From Gudongella sp034006985 (GTDB lineage: Bacteria > Bacillota > Clostridia > Tissierellales > Tissierellaceae): DNA of 64,000 nt. Position 1 is the stretch's first letter. Every line of letters starts with the position of its first letter. The notes beneath the pieces were generated by a model. The model was given only the letters and a program-made list of their open reading frames with translations. It searched no databases and was not told where the DNA came from. The stretch is from contig JAVERT010000007.1 in assembly GCA_034006985.1 (NCBI GenBank), forward strand, positions 1 through 64,000, read 5' to 3'. The position numbers were made by a program, and so were the translations under genes. Shown in pieces: positions 25,382 to 33,849 of the stretch.

Positions 25382-26692
25382 TCATTTAAGAGTATTCCTT
25401 AATAATCCTTTACTCTCTTCAAGTGAGAATTTTTCAAATGTCTGCTGCCTTAGGAACTCTGATATTGGTTTATTTAATGTAATCGATCTATCTATTCTTG
25501 TATTGCTTCCCTTAACATAAGCACCAATGTTTATCAAGTCTTCTGATTCTTCATAAATTGACATATTCTCTTTCAATTCACCAGATAGTTTGTAATGTTC
25601 TTCATCGACTATATCTTTCATAATTCTACTAACGCTGTTTTGTATATCAATTGCTGGGAAGTGATTTTTTGCTGCTATCTTTCTTGATAAAACTATATGA
25701 CCGTCTAGTATTCCTCTAACTGAATCTGCTATTGGGTCATTCATATCATCGCCTTCTACTAGTACAGTATAAAAAGCTGTAATAGATCCATCTTTTGATG
25801 TACCGCTTCTTTCAAGTAATTTTGGCAATAATGCAAATACCGATGGAGTATAACCTTTTGTTGTTGGTGGTTCTCCTGTTGCAAGCCCGATTTCTCTTTG
25901 AGACATTGCAAATCTGGTTACTGAATCCATCATTAACATTACCTTTTTGCCTTGATCCCTATAGTATTCTGCTATAGCTGTCGCTACAAATGCTCCTTTA
26001 AGTCTTACAAGTGGAGGTTGATCGGAAGTTGCCGCTATAACTACTGACTTTTTATAACCTTCTTCCCCTAGGTCATTTTCGATAAATTCAAGAACCTCTC
26101 TGCCTCTCTCTCCAATCAGAGCAATTATATTAATATCCGCTTCACTGTACCTTGCAATCATTCCCATTAAAGTACTTTTTCCTACCCCACTACCTGAGAA
26201 AATACCAATTCTCTGACCTTCCCCACAAGTGAGGATTCCATCAATTGCCTTAATACCTGTGCTCATTATTCGGTCAATCTTTCTTCTCTCAAAGGGATTT
26301 GGTGGTGCTCTGTCAACTACTGTTAAAATCCCGCCTTCAATCTCGATTTTATCAATTGGTCTACCAAGACCATCTAAGGTTTTGCCTAGTAAATTTTCAC
26401 CTATTTTAATTCTAAATGGTTTGCCAGTGGGTTTTACATATGCGCCAGGTCCAATTCCTCCAATTTCATCTAATGGCATTAATAAGACTGAATCTTCCTT
26501 GAAGCCTACTACTTCAGCAAGCACAACTTTTTTAGTTGATTTAATATATACTTCACAAACTTCCCCTATAAAAACCTCTATGCCATCTACCCATATAATA
26601 AGTCCTATTACTTGAGTAACTTTACCTAATCTAGTATAATAATCTTTTTTTTCTAAAATATGACTGCAATTTTCAAAATCTAAATCTATCAA
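25382..26692 (-). CDS. fliI: Flagellar export ATPase FliI
   Basis: F1-beta-like ATPase of 436 residues energising type III export. Walker A GIFSGSGVGKSTLMG is near residue 165, GERGREVLEFI near 194, Walker B VMLMMDSVTRFAMSQREIGL near 247 and the GEPPTTKGYTPSVFALLPKL block near 267. The start is TTG overlapping region just after the fliH stop, with GGAGGTG supplied by the fliH end. Confidence 0.95.
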   Translation of the reverse strand: MIDLDFENCSHILEKKDYYTRLGKVTQVIGLIIWVDGIEVFIGEVCEVYIKSTKKVVLAEVVGFKEDSVLLMPLDEIGGIGPGAYVKPTGKPFRIKIGENLLGKTLDGLGRPIDKIEIEGGILTVVDRAPPNPFERRKIDRIMSTGIKAIDGILTCGEGQRIGIFSGSGVGKSTLMGMIARYSEADINIIALIGERGREVLEFIENDLGEEGYKKSVVIAATSDQPPLVRLKGAFVATAIAEYYRDQGKKVMLMMDSVTRFAMSQREIGLATGEPPTTKGYTPSVFALLPKLLERSGTSKDGSITAFYTVLVEGDDMNDPIADSVRGILDGHIVLSRKIAAKNHFPAIDIQNSVSRIMKDIVDEEHYKLSGELKENMSIYEESEDLINIGAYVKGSNTRIDRSITLNKPISEFLRQQTFEKFSLEESKGLLRNTLK

Positions 26693-26695
26693 CTA

Positions 26696-27481
26696 TTACA
26701 CCTCCAGATTTTGAAGTTCTTCTACCATAGCCTTTATTTGATCACTTATATTAAAATCTATTATTTGATTTTGATATTCAAGAGTTACAGTATTTTCTTC
26801 TAAATTTGGATTTTTAAGTATTATAAATTCAAGCTCAGGATTAATAGCATTTAGCACTTTAATATTTTCTTTAAGAAGTTTCTGATGTGAATTCTTACAA
26901 GAAATGACTACCATACCACCTCTCTTGTAATCTTGAATTATTGGTTTGATCATATCTATAATCGTTTCACTATCAGTATCTATTTCATGATTAACTATTA
27001 GCTTAGCCATATCACCAGCTAATTTAATTATTTTATTTTCTTTTAGTTTGAAATATTTTTCTGCTTCTTCTTCACACTGCATAAGAACTGAGATAGCTTT
27101 TTTCTTAATATTTTCGCCTTCCCGAACGCTTTCCTCAATGCCTTTCCGATAGCCTCTGCTATGGCCTTCCATGTACCCTTCTTCTAGGGCTCTTTCTTTT
27201 ATATCTCTTGCTTGCTCATTCGCCTCTGAGATTATATCTTGCATCATTTTTTCTTTGGTTTTTTCAAGACCATCTAAAAAATCCTGCATAGCTTCCTCTT
27301 TACTCTGTAATACAGGCTTTTTTCTTAAATCATCTTCATTTTTCTCAATATTAGTATTGCTTCTATCACTATCAAAATCTTTTACTTCCCTTTTATATAC
27401 TATTTTATCGGAATTTATTTGAACTGCTTCTCCTGAAAAATTCAAGTTCCTTTTTTTGATGATTTTATACGATAATTCCAT
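26696..27481 (-). CDS. fliH: Flagellar assembly protein FliH
   Basis: Regulator of FliI, 261 residues. It has a long helical region with glycine-spaced EGYMEGHSRGYRKGIEESVR near residue 103, the GxxxG-type repeat typical of FliH, and a C-terminal domain with VTLEYQNQIIDFNI. It holds FliI as a heterotrimer and docks it to the C-ring. The ATG at 27481 follows AGAGGTGAT at the end of fliG; the earlier GTG at 27490 overlaps that site. Confidence 0.87.
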   Translation of the reverse strand: MELSYKIIKKRNLNFSGEAVQINSDKIVYKREVKDFDSDRSNTNIEKNEDDLRKKPVLQSKEEAMQDFLDGLEKTKEKMMQDIISEANEQARDIKERALEEGYMEGHSRGYRKGIEESVREGENIKKKAISVLMQCEEEAEKYFKLKENKIIKLAGDMAKLIVNHEIDTDSETIIDMIKPIIQDYKRGGMVVISCKNSHQKLLKENIKVLNAINPELEFIILKNPNLEENTVTLEYQNQIIDFNISDQIKAMVEELQNLEV

Positions 27482-28478
27482 CGTTATCACCTCTACCTAA
27501 TATAATTTCACCGGCTTCATCCAATTTTCTTATAACTCCTACTATTTTCCTCTGTGCCTCTTCAACTGTATTTAATCTAACAGGCCCCATAAATTCTATA
27601 TCTTCTTTCAGAATTTCAGCTGCACGACTAGACATATTTGCGAATATAGTAGATGCAAGTCTTTCAGATGCTCCCTTTAATGCAAGTGCTAAATCTTCAT
27701 TACTAATATCTCGAAGGAATCTTTGTATAGAGTTTTTATCTAATGTGACTACATCTTCGAATATAAATAAATTAGCTTTTATTATTTCAGCCAACTCTGG
27801 TTGCCTTTCTTCTAAAGTATTTATGATATTTCTCTCTGTACTTCTATCCACTGAATTCAATATTTCAACTAATGTTCTTACTCCACCTACTGATTCAGTA
27901 TCGTTCTCAATAAGTCCTGAAAACTTTTCTTCCATTATTTTTTCTATTCTACTTATAACTGCAGGTGATGTCCTGTTTATATTCCCAAGCCTCTCTGCTA
28001 TATCTGCTTGGAGTTCTATAGGAAACTGTGATAAAACAATAGCAGCTTTATCTGGTTGCATGTAACACATTATTAAAGCCGTAGTTTGTGGATGCTCATT
28101 TATTAATAAATTTGTCAATTGCTGAGGATCTGCTTTTCTTGCTATTGAAAAAGGTCTTTCCCTTTGTTTCGCCTGATTAAGAAAATCTATTACCTCTTTT
28201 GCTCTTTGGACACCAAGAGCTTTATTAAGCAAGTTTTTTGCATATTCAATACCACCATCTAAAACATACTGTCTAGCTTCTGCCATCTCAAAAAATTCAT
28301 CTAATACTTTTTCCTTATCAGCAGGCTCTACATAACTGATATTAGATATTTCATATGTAATTTTCTGAATCATAGACTCCGGAAGTTTTTTCAATATCTG
28401 TGCTGATACATCGGGTCCCAAAACTATCAACAATATGGCTGTTTTTCTGATTCCTTCTTTATTTCCTTTTGAACTCAT
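27465..28478 (-). CDS. fliG: Flagellar motor switch protein FliG
   Basis: Rotor protein of 337 residues: N-terminal FliF-binding domain (RKTAILLIVLGPDVSAQILK), the middle domain with NEHPQTTALIMCYMQPDKAA (EHPQ motif) near residue 119, and the C-terminal torque helix with FIFEDVVTLDKNSIQRFLRD near 238. The ATG at 28478 is chosen because AAGGGAG lies eight bases upstream; the first in-frame ATG at 28499 is inside fliF. Confidence 0.95.
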   Translation of the reverse strand: MSSKGNKEGIRKTAILLIVLGPDVSAQILKKLPESMIQKITYEISNISYVEPADKEKVLDEFFEMAEARQYVLDGGIEYAKNLLNKALGVQRAKEVIDFLNQAKQRERPFSIARKADPQQLTNLLINEHPQTTALIMCYMQPDKAAIVLSQFPIELQADIAERLGNINRTSPAVISRIEKIMEEKFSGLIENDTESVGGVRTLVEILNSVDRSTERNIINTLEERQPELAEIIKANLFIFEDVVTLDKNSIQRFLRDISNEDLALALKGASERLASTIFANMSSRAAEILKEDIEFMGPVRLNTVEEAQRKIVGVIRKLDEAGEIILGRGDNDGIIV

Positions 28479-28483
28479 ATCGT

Positions 28484-30037
28484 CTACTCCCTTACCCATG
28501 ATTTAATTAAATCAGCAGCTAATTCAGGATGTTCCTGAGCGTACTTCTGCGCTTTTTTATTCTTATGATCTGGTTTGATTATGACATCTTCTAAAGCTCC
28601 AATCTCTCCTGTTGCTTCTTGAATTGTCATACCTCTTTCAATATCAACTTGGAATTGTCTATTCTCTTTCTTTCTTTTCTTACTTCCTAGTACCATCATT
28701 ATTATAATTCCAATAAGAAGTAATGCTCCAAACGCGCCTCCGCCTATAATCAATTGCTTTTTATATAGCTCTAAAAAACCTTGTTGTCCAGATTCTGATT
28801 CTAAATCTGGAAATATTGGTTCTCCTTCTGCGGATTCATTAAATCTAACTCCTACAACACTTATTACATCTCCTCTATCGCCATCATAGCCAATTGCAGC
28901 TGCAACAATACTCTGAATGTTTCCTCTGTTTTCTTCGCTCAGACTTCCATCGTATAACACTGATGTAGTCAATTTTTCAACCATTCCTGGGGCTTTTATT
29001 ATATTTTTTGTCTCCGTAGTTAACTCATTATTCAATACTTTTGAATATGAAGAAACTCCTTCTCCATCACCTTCTATAACGTTACTTATACTGTCATCTA
29101 TGCTTCCGCCTGATACATCATCGTATTCCATACCTTCTCCAGATGCACTTACTTGTTCACTTCTTGTCACTGGATTTGAATATGATATTATGGTTGATTC
29201 TTCTGAATTAAAATCAAGCTCAGCAAGGACAGAAACTTTAACTTTATCATAACCAAATGCACTTCCAAGAAGAGAATTCAACTTTCCTTCTATCTCCTTT
29301 TCAAAAGCATTTCTGGCAATTCTATATTGGTCAAGAACATCTGTTACATTTTGCGTCCCGTCTTCTTGCATAAACCCACTTAAAAGATTTCCTGATGAAT
29401 CTATCACCTGAATACTAGAAATAGGCATATTATTTACAGCCCCAGATACCAATGAAGCTATTCCTTTTACCATTGAATCTGTTACTTTGCTATTTGGCTT
29501 TAAATCCACAATTATAGAAGCAGACCCTTGTTTTTCCTCTGTATCAAAAATGCTTTTTTGTGGCATGACTAAATGGACCTTAGCGGTATTGATGGCATCC
29601 AGAGATACTATTGATCTCTGCAACTCACCTGTTAAGGCCCTTTGGTACATAATTTGTCTATCTTCGTCAGTTACCATTAGTCCAGTGTTATCAAATATTT
29701 CAAATCCAGTTGAACTATCTGGCAATAAATTTTGCATAGCTAAATCCATACGGTAATTATCTACAGAAGCACTGTCAATTAAGATTGTTTTGCCTCCATT
29801 TTCAAGTTTATACTTGATATTCTTAGTTTCTAAGTCGCTTACTATTCTTCCTGCATCATCTAATTCTAGATTATTAAATAGCATTGCATAATTAACTTTA
29901 TTTGTTGCATATGTAATTCCTAATATAAGTATAATTCCAATAATTACAGTAAATAATAAAAAACGTCTTTTTTTAGAATCTATTTTCTCCCATCCATCTT
30001 TAACACCTCTGAAGGTGTTTTTTATAGTTTCTGCCAT
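28484..30037 (-). CDS. fliF: Flagellar MS-ring protein FliF
   Basis: MS-ring protein of 517 residues with membrane spans near 25-45 and 433-455. Ring-building motifs are clear: AMLFNNLELDDAGRIVSDLE, the FEIFDNTGLMVTDEDRQIMY block near 96, and ALTGELQRSIVSLDAINTAK. The cytoplasmic C-terminus ends in LAADLIKSWVRE, the FliG-binding segment. GGAAG precedes the ATG. It is the platform for the C-ring and export gate. Confidence 0.95.
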   Translation of the reverse strand: MAETIKNTFRGVKDGWEKIDSKKRRFLLFTVIIGIILILGITYATNKVNYAMLFNNLELDDAGRIVSDLETKNIKYKLENGGKTILIDSASVDNYRMDLAMQNLLPDSSTGFEIFDNTGLMVTDEDRQIMYQRALTGELQRSIVSLDAINTAKVHLVMPQKSIFDTEEKQGSASIIVDLKPNSKVTDSMVKGIASLVSGAVNNMPISSIQVIDSSGNLLSGFMQEDGTQNVTDVLDQYRIARNAFEKEIEGKLNSLLGSAFGYDKVKVSVLAELDFNSEESTIISYSNPVTRSEQVSASGEGMEYDDVSGGSIDDSISNVIEGDGEGVSSYSKVLNNELTTETKNIIKAPGMVEKLTTSVLYDGSLSEENRGNIQSIVAAAIGYDGDRGDVISVVGVRFNESAEGEPIFPDLESESGQQGFLELYKKQLIIGGGAFGALLLIGIIIMMVLGSKKRKKENRQFQVDIERGMTIQEATGEIGALEDVIIKPDHKNKKAQKYAQEHPELAADLIKSWVRE

Positions 30038-30120
30038 CTGTCTACTTCCTTTCAGTAATATAGTTTACTTTCTTAGGGTAATTACCCCTCTATAATTGTT
30101 CTCTTTTTATTATCTATAAA

Positions 30121-30411
30121 CTATAACTGAATATTGTTAATTTCTTTGTATGCTTCTACTACTTTGTTCCTAACTTGAAGTGCTAAATCTAGGGAAAGTC
30201 TAGCTTCTTCAGTTGCTATCATAACTGCATGAAGATCATCAATATCACCTTTAATAAAAGCTTCTGTCATACTATCAGCATTTATCTGAGATTGATTTAA
30301 TTTCTCAATCTGAGCATTTATAATATCACCAAAGCTTCCATCGGTTTTGTTAAGATCCTGTGGTTTTTGAAGTTTACCTATTTGTTCAATTCCTAAACCT
30401 GAAATATTCAT
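30121..30411 (-). CDS. fliE: Flagellar MS-ring/rod junction protein FliE
   Basis: A 96-residue protein joining the MS ring to the rod. The C-terminal AVMIATEEARLSLDLALQVR then NKVVEAYKEI is the FliE signature. The open frame extends 18 codons upstream, but AAAAGGAGG lies nine bases before the ATG at 30411. Between this gene and flgC sits a dispersed repeat (30470-30531). Confidence 0.92.
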   Translation of the reverse strand: MNISGLGIEQIGKLQKPQDLNKTDGSFGDIINAQIEKLNQSQINADSMTEAFIKGDIDDLHAVMIATEEARLSLDLALQVRNKVVEAYKEINNIQL

Positions 30412-30469
30412 ATGCAAAAGCCTCCTTTTTTTAATTAACAATTCCACAATTATTATTGCAATCACTTGT

Positions 30470-30531
30470 CTGTCATTCCGAAGCGTAGCCTAGTAATCTT
30501 AAATAAAAGATCCTACGCTACGCTCAGGATA
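30470..30531. repeat. Dispersed palindromic repeat inside the flagellar operon, copy 3
   Basis: It contains CTGTCATTCCG, AAGCGTAGCCTAGTAATCTT, a short AAATAA centre and AAGATCCTACGCTACGCTCAG then GAT, so the halves pair into a long hairpin. It fills most of the 130-bp gap between flgC and fliE, where related operons usually have only a short gap. In the transcript it would be a strong intercistronic stem. Confidence 0.8.
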
Positions 30532-30541
30532 ATAATTTAGT

Positions 30542-30979
30542 TTAATCTTTGCTAATTTCTAAAGCCTTCTTGAGTATACTTTTACTTGTATTTAAGGCTG
30601 TTACATTTGCCTCATAGGTCCTTTGAGTTTTGATAAGTTCTATCATTTCATCAACCATATTAATATTTGGCATTGCAACATATCCATTTTCATCAGCATC
30701 AGGATGCGAAGGATCATACTCCATTCTGAATTCGCTTACGTCTTCCCCAATCCCAGTAACCTTAACCCCTTCGCTACTCATACCGTTAGCACCACTAAGT
30801 CTATTTGTTTCATTTACAAGATTTTCTTTAAATAAGACAATTTTTCTTTTATATGGCCCGCCATCTTCTGTTCTAGTGGTATTAACATTCGCAATATTTG
30901 TTGATATTACATCTAATTTCAATCTTTCTAGATTTAACCCACTGGTATTTATTTGCATTGATTTAAAAACGCTCATCAT
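30542..30979 (-). CDS. flgC: Flagellar basal-body rod protein FlgC
   Basis: Proximal rod protein, 145 residues. It has the INTSGLNLERLKLDVISTNI and ANVNTTRTEDGGPYKRKIV blocks at the N-terminus and MPNINMVDEMIELIKTQRTY near residue 107. Two ATGs lie side by side; either could start the protein, with AAAGGCGGTG upstream. It is exported and polymerises above FlgB. Confidence 0.94.
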   Translation of the reverse strand: MMSVFKSMQINTSGLNLERLKLDVISTNIANVNTTRTEDGGPYKRKIVLFKENLVNETNRLSGANGMSSEGVKVTGIGEDVSEFRMEYDPSHPDADENGYVAMPNINMVDEMIELIKTQRTYEANVTALNTSKSILKKALEISKD

Positions 30980-30992
30980 CCATCACCGCCTT

Positions 30993-31370
30993 TTACCTAT
31001 TTATTGTTGCATTTAACTTTGAATATTTACTGTTTAAAATTTGAATTAATGTTGAATAGTATATTTCATTAGCAGCAAGCTCAGCCATTTCAATATCAAC
31101 ATCTACATTGTTACCATTCTCATTTATAGAAGTAGTTTCTCTTTTTTGAATAGTTGCTTGTAGACCCTCATCTTCAACTCCATAATGTTGGTCGTCTGTT
31201 TTTTTCATTGTTACTTTATCGATTTCGTCCTTAAGATAATCTTCAAATTCAACCTTATTGACTTTAAAACCTGGAGTATTTATATTTGCAATATTGCTTG
31301 ATATAATCCTCTGTCTTAATGAAGAGACATCCAAGGCTTTTTTTACTAATGCATAATTATTATCCGACAT
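30993..31370 (-). CDS. flgB: Flagellar basal-body rod protein FlgB
   Basis: First gene of the 22-kb flagellar operon, 125 residues. VSSLRQRIISSNIANINTPG then FKVNKVEFEDYL, and C-terminal NNVDVDIEMAELAANEIYYS, are FlgB features. GAGGTGAAAAT precedes the ATG. A c-di-GMP-I riboswitch lies in its leader (31439-31534), with a terminator hairpin only 25 bases before the start codon. Confidence 0.94.
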   Translation of the reverse strand: MSDNNYALVKKALDVSSLRQRIISSNIANINTPGFKVNKVEFEDYLKDEIDKVTMKKTDDQHYGVEDEGLQATIQKRETTSINENGNNVDVDIEMAELAANEIYYSTLIQILNSKYSKLNATINR

Positions 31371-31383
31371 ATTTTCACCTCAC

Positions 31384-31411
31384 TAAAAAGTAAAAAGTGT
31401 ATTCGACACTT
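31384..31411 (-). terminator. Expression-platform terminator candidate before flgB
   Basis: AAGTGT-CGAAT-ACACTT forms a 6-bp stem followed on the minus strand by TTTACTTTTTAG. It lies between the riboswitch aptamer and the flgB ribosome binding site, so formation would shut off the whole operon. The stem is short; strength was not computed. Confidence 0.5.
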
Positions 31412-31438
31412 GGTAACCTATCTTATAAAATAAAAAAA

Positions 31439-31534
31439 CTCTTCTTGACAGAAACTGGCTGCCACACCATTATGGTAAGGCCCTTTAGCTTTGCGTCCTT
31501 ATGTTTCCATAAGTTTGCCTTTTAAAAAGAAAAG
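31439..31534 (-). ncRNA. c-di-GMP-I riboswitch (GEMM) upstream of the flagellar operon
   Basis: Aptamer elements appear in the right order on the minus strand: GGCAAAC, a hairpin capped by a GAAA tetraloop (TTATGGAAACATAA), GGACGCAAAGC, then GGGCC, ACCATAATGGT and GGCAGCC with the tetraloop-receptor arm. CTTTTCTT (31527-31534) and AAGAAGAG (31439-31446) form an outer P1-like stem, and the 3' strand runs directly into seven T residues. This suggests that folding promotes termination, an OFF switch, as known for the flgB operon of Clostridioides difficile. Ligand class is assigned from motifs; the switch direction is inferred. Confidence 0.88.
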
Positions 31535-31606
31535 TGGAATTTGCAATGCCCATTGTGTTAAAAATAGTCATAAATATTCTTAATATTCTCATCACTTAAT
31601 TAACGT

Positions 31607-31620
31607 ACCATATATATGGT
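31607..31620. promoter_or_regulatory. 14-bp palindrome upstream of the flgB riboswitch (possible operator)
   Basis: ACCATATATATGGT is a perfect 14-bp palindrome, flanked by GTTA on one side and ACGTTAAT on the other. A weak vegetative promoter (TTGCTT, 16 bases, TATGGT) would overlap it on the minus strand. It could be a repressor operator for the early flagellar operon; no regulator was identified. Confidence 0.35.
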
Positions 31621-31632
31621 TAACATTCAAGC

Positions 31633-31661
31633 AAAAAAGAACATTTTTTTCAAAATGTTCT
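31633..31661 (-). terminator. Terminator of the late flagellar operon
   Basis: GAACATTTT and AAAATGTTC form a 9-bp stem with a short loop, followed by TTTTTT on the minus strand. It is 28 bases after the stop of the FliT-like gene and upstream of the flgB riboswitch, separating the two operons. Confidence 0.9.
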
Positions 31662-31688
31662 CTCTATTTTTTATAAAATTAACTTACT

Positions 31689-32054
31689 TTAAGCATTTTT
31701 ATCTATAAAAACTGCCTTGAAATCTGATGAAATGTAATTTTTAATGATTTCATTACTTTTACCAAGTATCTTTTTTTCTTCTAATAAAATTCTCTTTCTT
31801 TCATCCATCTTATCTAAAAAACATTTCATCTCTGTTGAAAGTTCTTCGATTCTTTGTATATAATCCTCTTCCGTCTCTAATATAACTGATTTCTTAGCAC
31901 CGTCTCTGTTATATTCCTGTATTCTTTTTATATCATTTCCATTCTCTTCTATAATCTTTATACCCGTCTCAATATCCATATCCCAGGCTTTTATTCTATT
32001 TAAAATTCTGTCTAAAAGCTCTTGCTTACTGATTTCTAAGTTCTCAATTATCAT
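31689..32054 (-). CDS. FliT-like flagellar chaperone candidate
   Basis: A 121-residue, charged, mostly helical protein with no recognised catalytic motif. It directly follows fliS with ATGA overlap, the position of fliT in B. subtilis and enteric bacteria; FliT is the FliD chaperone. Helical segments such as ETEEDYIQRIEELSTEMKCF and LDKMDERKRILLEEKKIL fit that small helical class, but sequence identity is not evident. The ATG at 32054 is preferred to the upstream TTG at 32066. Confidence 0.55.
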   Translation of the reverse strand: MIIENLEISKQELLDRILNRIKAWDMDIETGIKIIEENGNDIKRIQEYNRDGAKKSVILETEEDYIQRIEELSTEMKCFLDKMDERKRILLEEKKILGKSNEIIKNYISSDFKAVFIDKNA

Positions 32055-32413
32055 ATCTGTAACCAAGCTTCTCTAAGTTCCTCTAAATATCCTTTGACCT
32101 CTGCAACTGCTTTAGAGTCTTTATCTATATTAGCTCTTATAAGCTTATAATACATATACTCATAAAGTTGCTGTAAATTAAGGGCAATCTCTCCACCTTG
32201 TTCAAAATTAAGTGTAGACATAAATTCAGCTATTATATCCTGAGCTTTCTTTAAATGATTATTCACTTTTTCAATTTTTTTCTCCTGAATTGCCAATTCC
32301 GCAAGTTTTAAATTTTTTATAGCCCCATCATAAAGCATAACAACTAATTTTGTCCTAGATGCAGTCATTACTTCATTATTCTTATATGCATTATACGCGT
32401 TTGCTTGATTCAT
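32051..32413 (-). CDS. fliS: Flagellin export chaperone FliS
   Basis: Cytoplasmic chaperone of 120 residues that binds the disordered C-terminus of flagellin. AYNAYKNNEVMTASRTKLVV, MLYDGAIKNLKLAELAIQEK and DIIAEFMSTLNFEQGGEIAL are FliS hallmarks. In B. subtilis FliS also competes in the FliW-CsrA circuit through secretion of flagellin. It lies between fliD and the FliT-like gene. Confidence 0.93.
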   Translation of the reverse strand: MNQANAYNAYKNNEVMTASRTKLVVMLYDGAIKNLKLAELAIQEKKIEKVNNHLKKAQDIIAEFMSTLNFEQGGEIALNLQQLYEYMYYKLIRANIDKDSKAVAEVKGYLEELREAWLQI

Positions 32414-32440
32414 TTGCTACACCTCTTATAATTTATTTAC

Positions 32441-33844
32441 TCAACTTTGTGCAGTCATTGCTGATATCTGACCAGTTAACCATTCCATTTGACTTTCAGC
32501 TTCCATCATAGCAACATCAAGTGCAGAAAATATTTTAGTATAATATGCGCTTTTTCTTTCTATTCTTTCATTAAAGCTCTCTATTTGAGAGTTCAAGTCT
32601 TTTAAGCTTCTTTCAAAGCTATCATTTTTACCTTTAATAACTCCATTGGTACTAGAAATTATAGAATCTACATAGTCTCCTAGTTTATAAGAAAAACCTA
32701 CATCATTACCAAGAGAGTCGCTACTGCTAAAGAAATTCTGAACATTTTGGGGGTCGTTATTCAATTCTTCTTTTAACTTTGATACATCAAACGTAAGCTG
32801 CCCATATCTATCTACTGTAGATATTCCTAATCTAGATATATCTGTAATACTTGTATTATCTGAATTAGATATTGTTGAAGTAACAAGACTTCTAAGACTT
32901 GATTGCAGTCTTTGTAAAGTACTATCGCTAGCAAGTACCCCTCGACTTGTGGCATCCTCTGGAGTTCCAGCTGCGGACTTATCTTCAATAAAAGTCATAG
33001 TCGAATTATACTGATCAACAAAAGCTTTAACCGCTTGCTCTACTTTTGAAGTATCTAGACTAACAGTAAGTGTCTCCATTTCCCCTTCTGCATGCGTGTT
33101 TTTAAGATTAATTGTAATATTTTCAACTACATCTGTTAAAGTGTTTGAATCTTTTTCTACTTCAATGCCATTTATTGTAAACTTAGCTGTAGTTCCAATT
33201 GTTGTAGTAGGATCATCAGCATCATCAACAGCATCGATTAATTTCAAGTTTGATAATACGCTATTCTCTCCATCAACATCTTCTAATGTGATAGTTCTAG
33301 CTCCAGTCTTTGAATCGCTAAGCACTATTCTATTATCAATAATAGTTGCAGAAATTCCAGTATTATCACTTTCATCATTCACCTTTTCTACAATTGATTT
33401 TAGTGAATCTGTTGTTAATACCTCTATTTCAACATGATCTCCATCATTATTCTTTAAACTAAATTTTCCAGATACACTAAGTGCATCATCTATTGAAGAA
33501 GTTTCAACTTTTCCGCCTACAATGCTTGTACTACTTGCTAGCCTTGAAACATTAATTCTATAAGTGCCGGAAGCAGCACCATTATTAGCCGACATAGAAA
33601 CTGTATTCTCATCTGTTGATGTAGTAGTCTTTGTAGTATAGGTATCCGCATTCTTCAATACCTTTAGTTTTTCAAACAATGAGTTTAATCTAGTCTTTAT
33701 ATCTTTCCAAGCATTTTGTTTATCTGCTATATCTGTTTTCTTAGTAGCCAATGCTGTTAACGGAAGTTTTTCTATCTCCATAAGCTGGTCTATTGTACTT
33801 TGGTCAATACCAGAGTAAGAACCTATTATATTAATTCCTGCCAC
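32441..33844 (-). CDS. fliD: Flagellar filament cap protein FliD
   Basis: Filament cap (HAP2) of 467 residues. N-terminal GSYSGIDQSTIDQLMEIEKL and KKTDIADKQNAWKDIKTRLN, and the C-terminal coiled-coil region with DLNSQIESFNERIERKSAYY then QMEWLTGQISAMTAQS, define the family. The variable middle is rich in threonine and serine. The start is GTG with AAAGGGGATG upstream. It is exported late and promotes flagellin polymerisation. Confidence 0.92.
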   Translation of the reverse strand: MAGINIIGSYSGIDQSTIDQLMEIEKLPLTALATKKTDIADKQNAWKDIKTRLNSLFEKLKVLKNADTYTTKTTTSTDENTVSMSANNGAASGTYRINVSRLASSTSIVGGKVETSSIDDALSVSGKFSLKNNDGDHVEIEVLTTDSLKSIVEKVNDESDNTGISATIIDNRIVLSDSKTGARTITLEDVDGENSVLSNLKLIDAVDDADDPTTTIGTTAKFTINGIEVEKDSNTLTDVVENITINLKNTHAEGEMETLTVSLDTSKVEQAVKAFVDQYNSTMTFIEDKSAAGTPEDATSRGVLASDSTLQRLQSSLRSLVTSTISNSDNTSITDISRLGISTVDRYGQLTFDVSKLKEELNNDPQNVQNFFSSSDSLGNDVGFSYKLGDYVDSIISSTNGVIKGKNDSFERSLKDLNSQIESFNERIERKSAYYTKIFSALDVAMMEAESQMEWLTGQISAMTAQS

Positions 33845-33849
33845 CTAAA

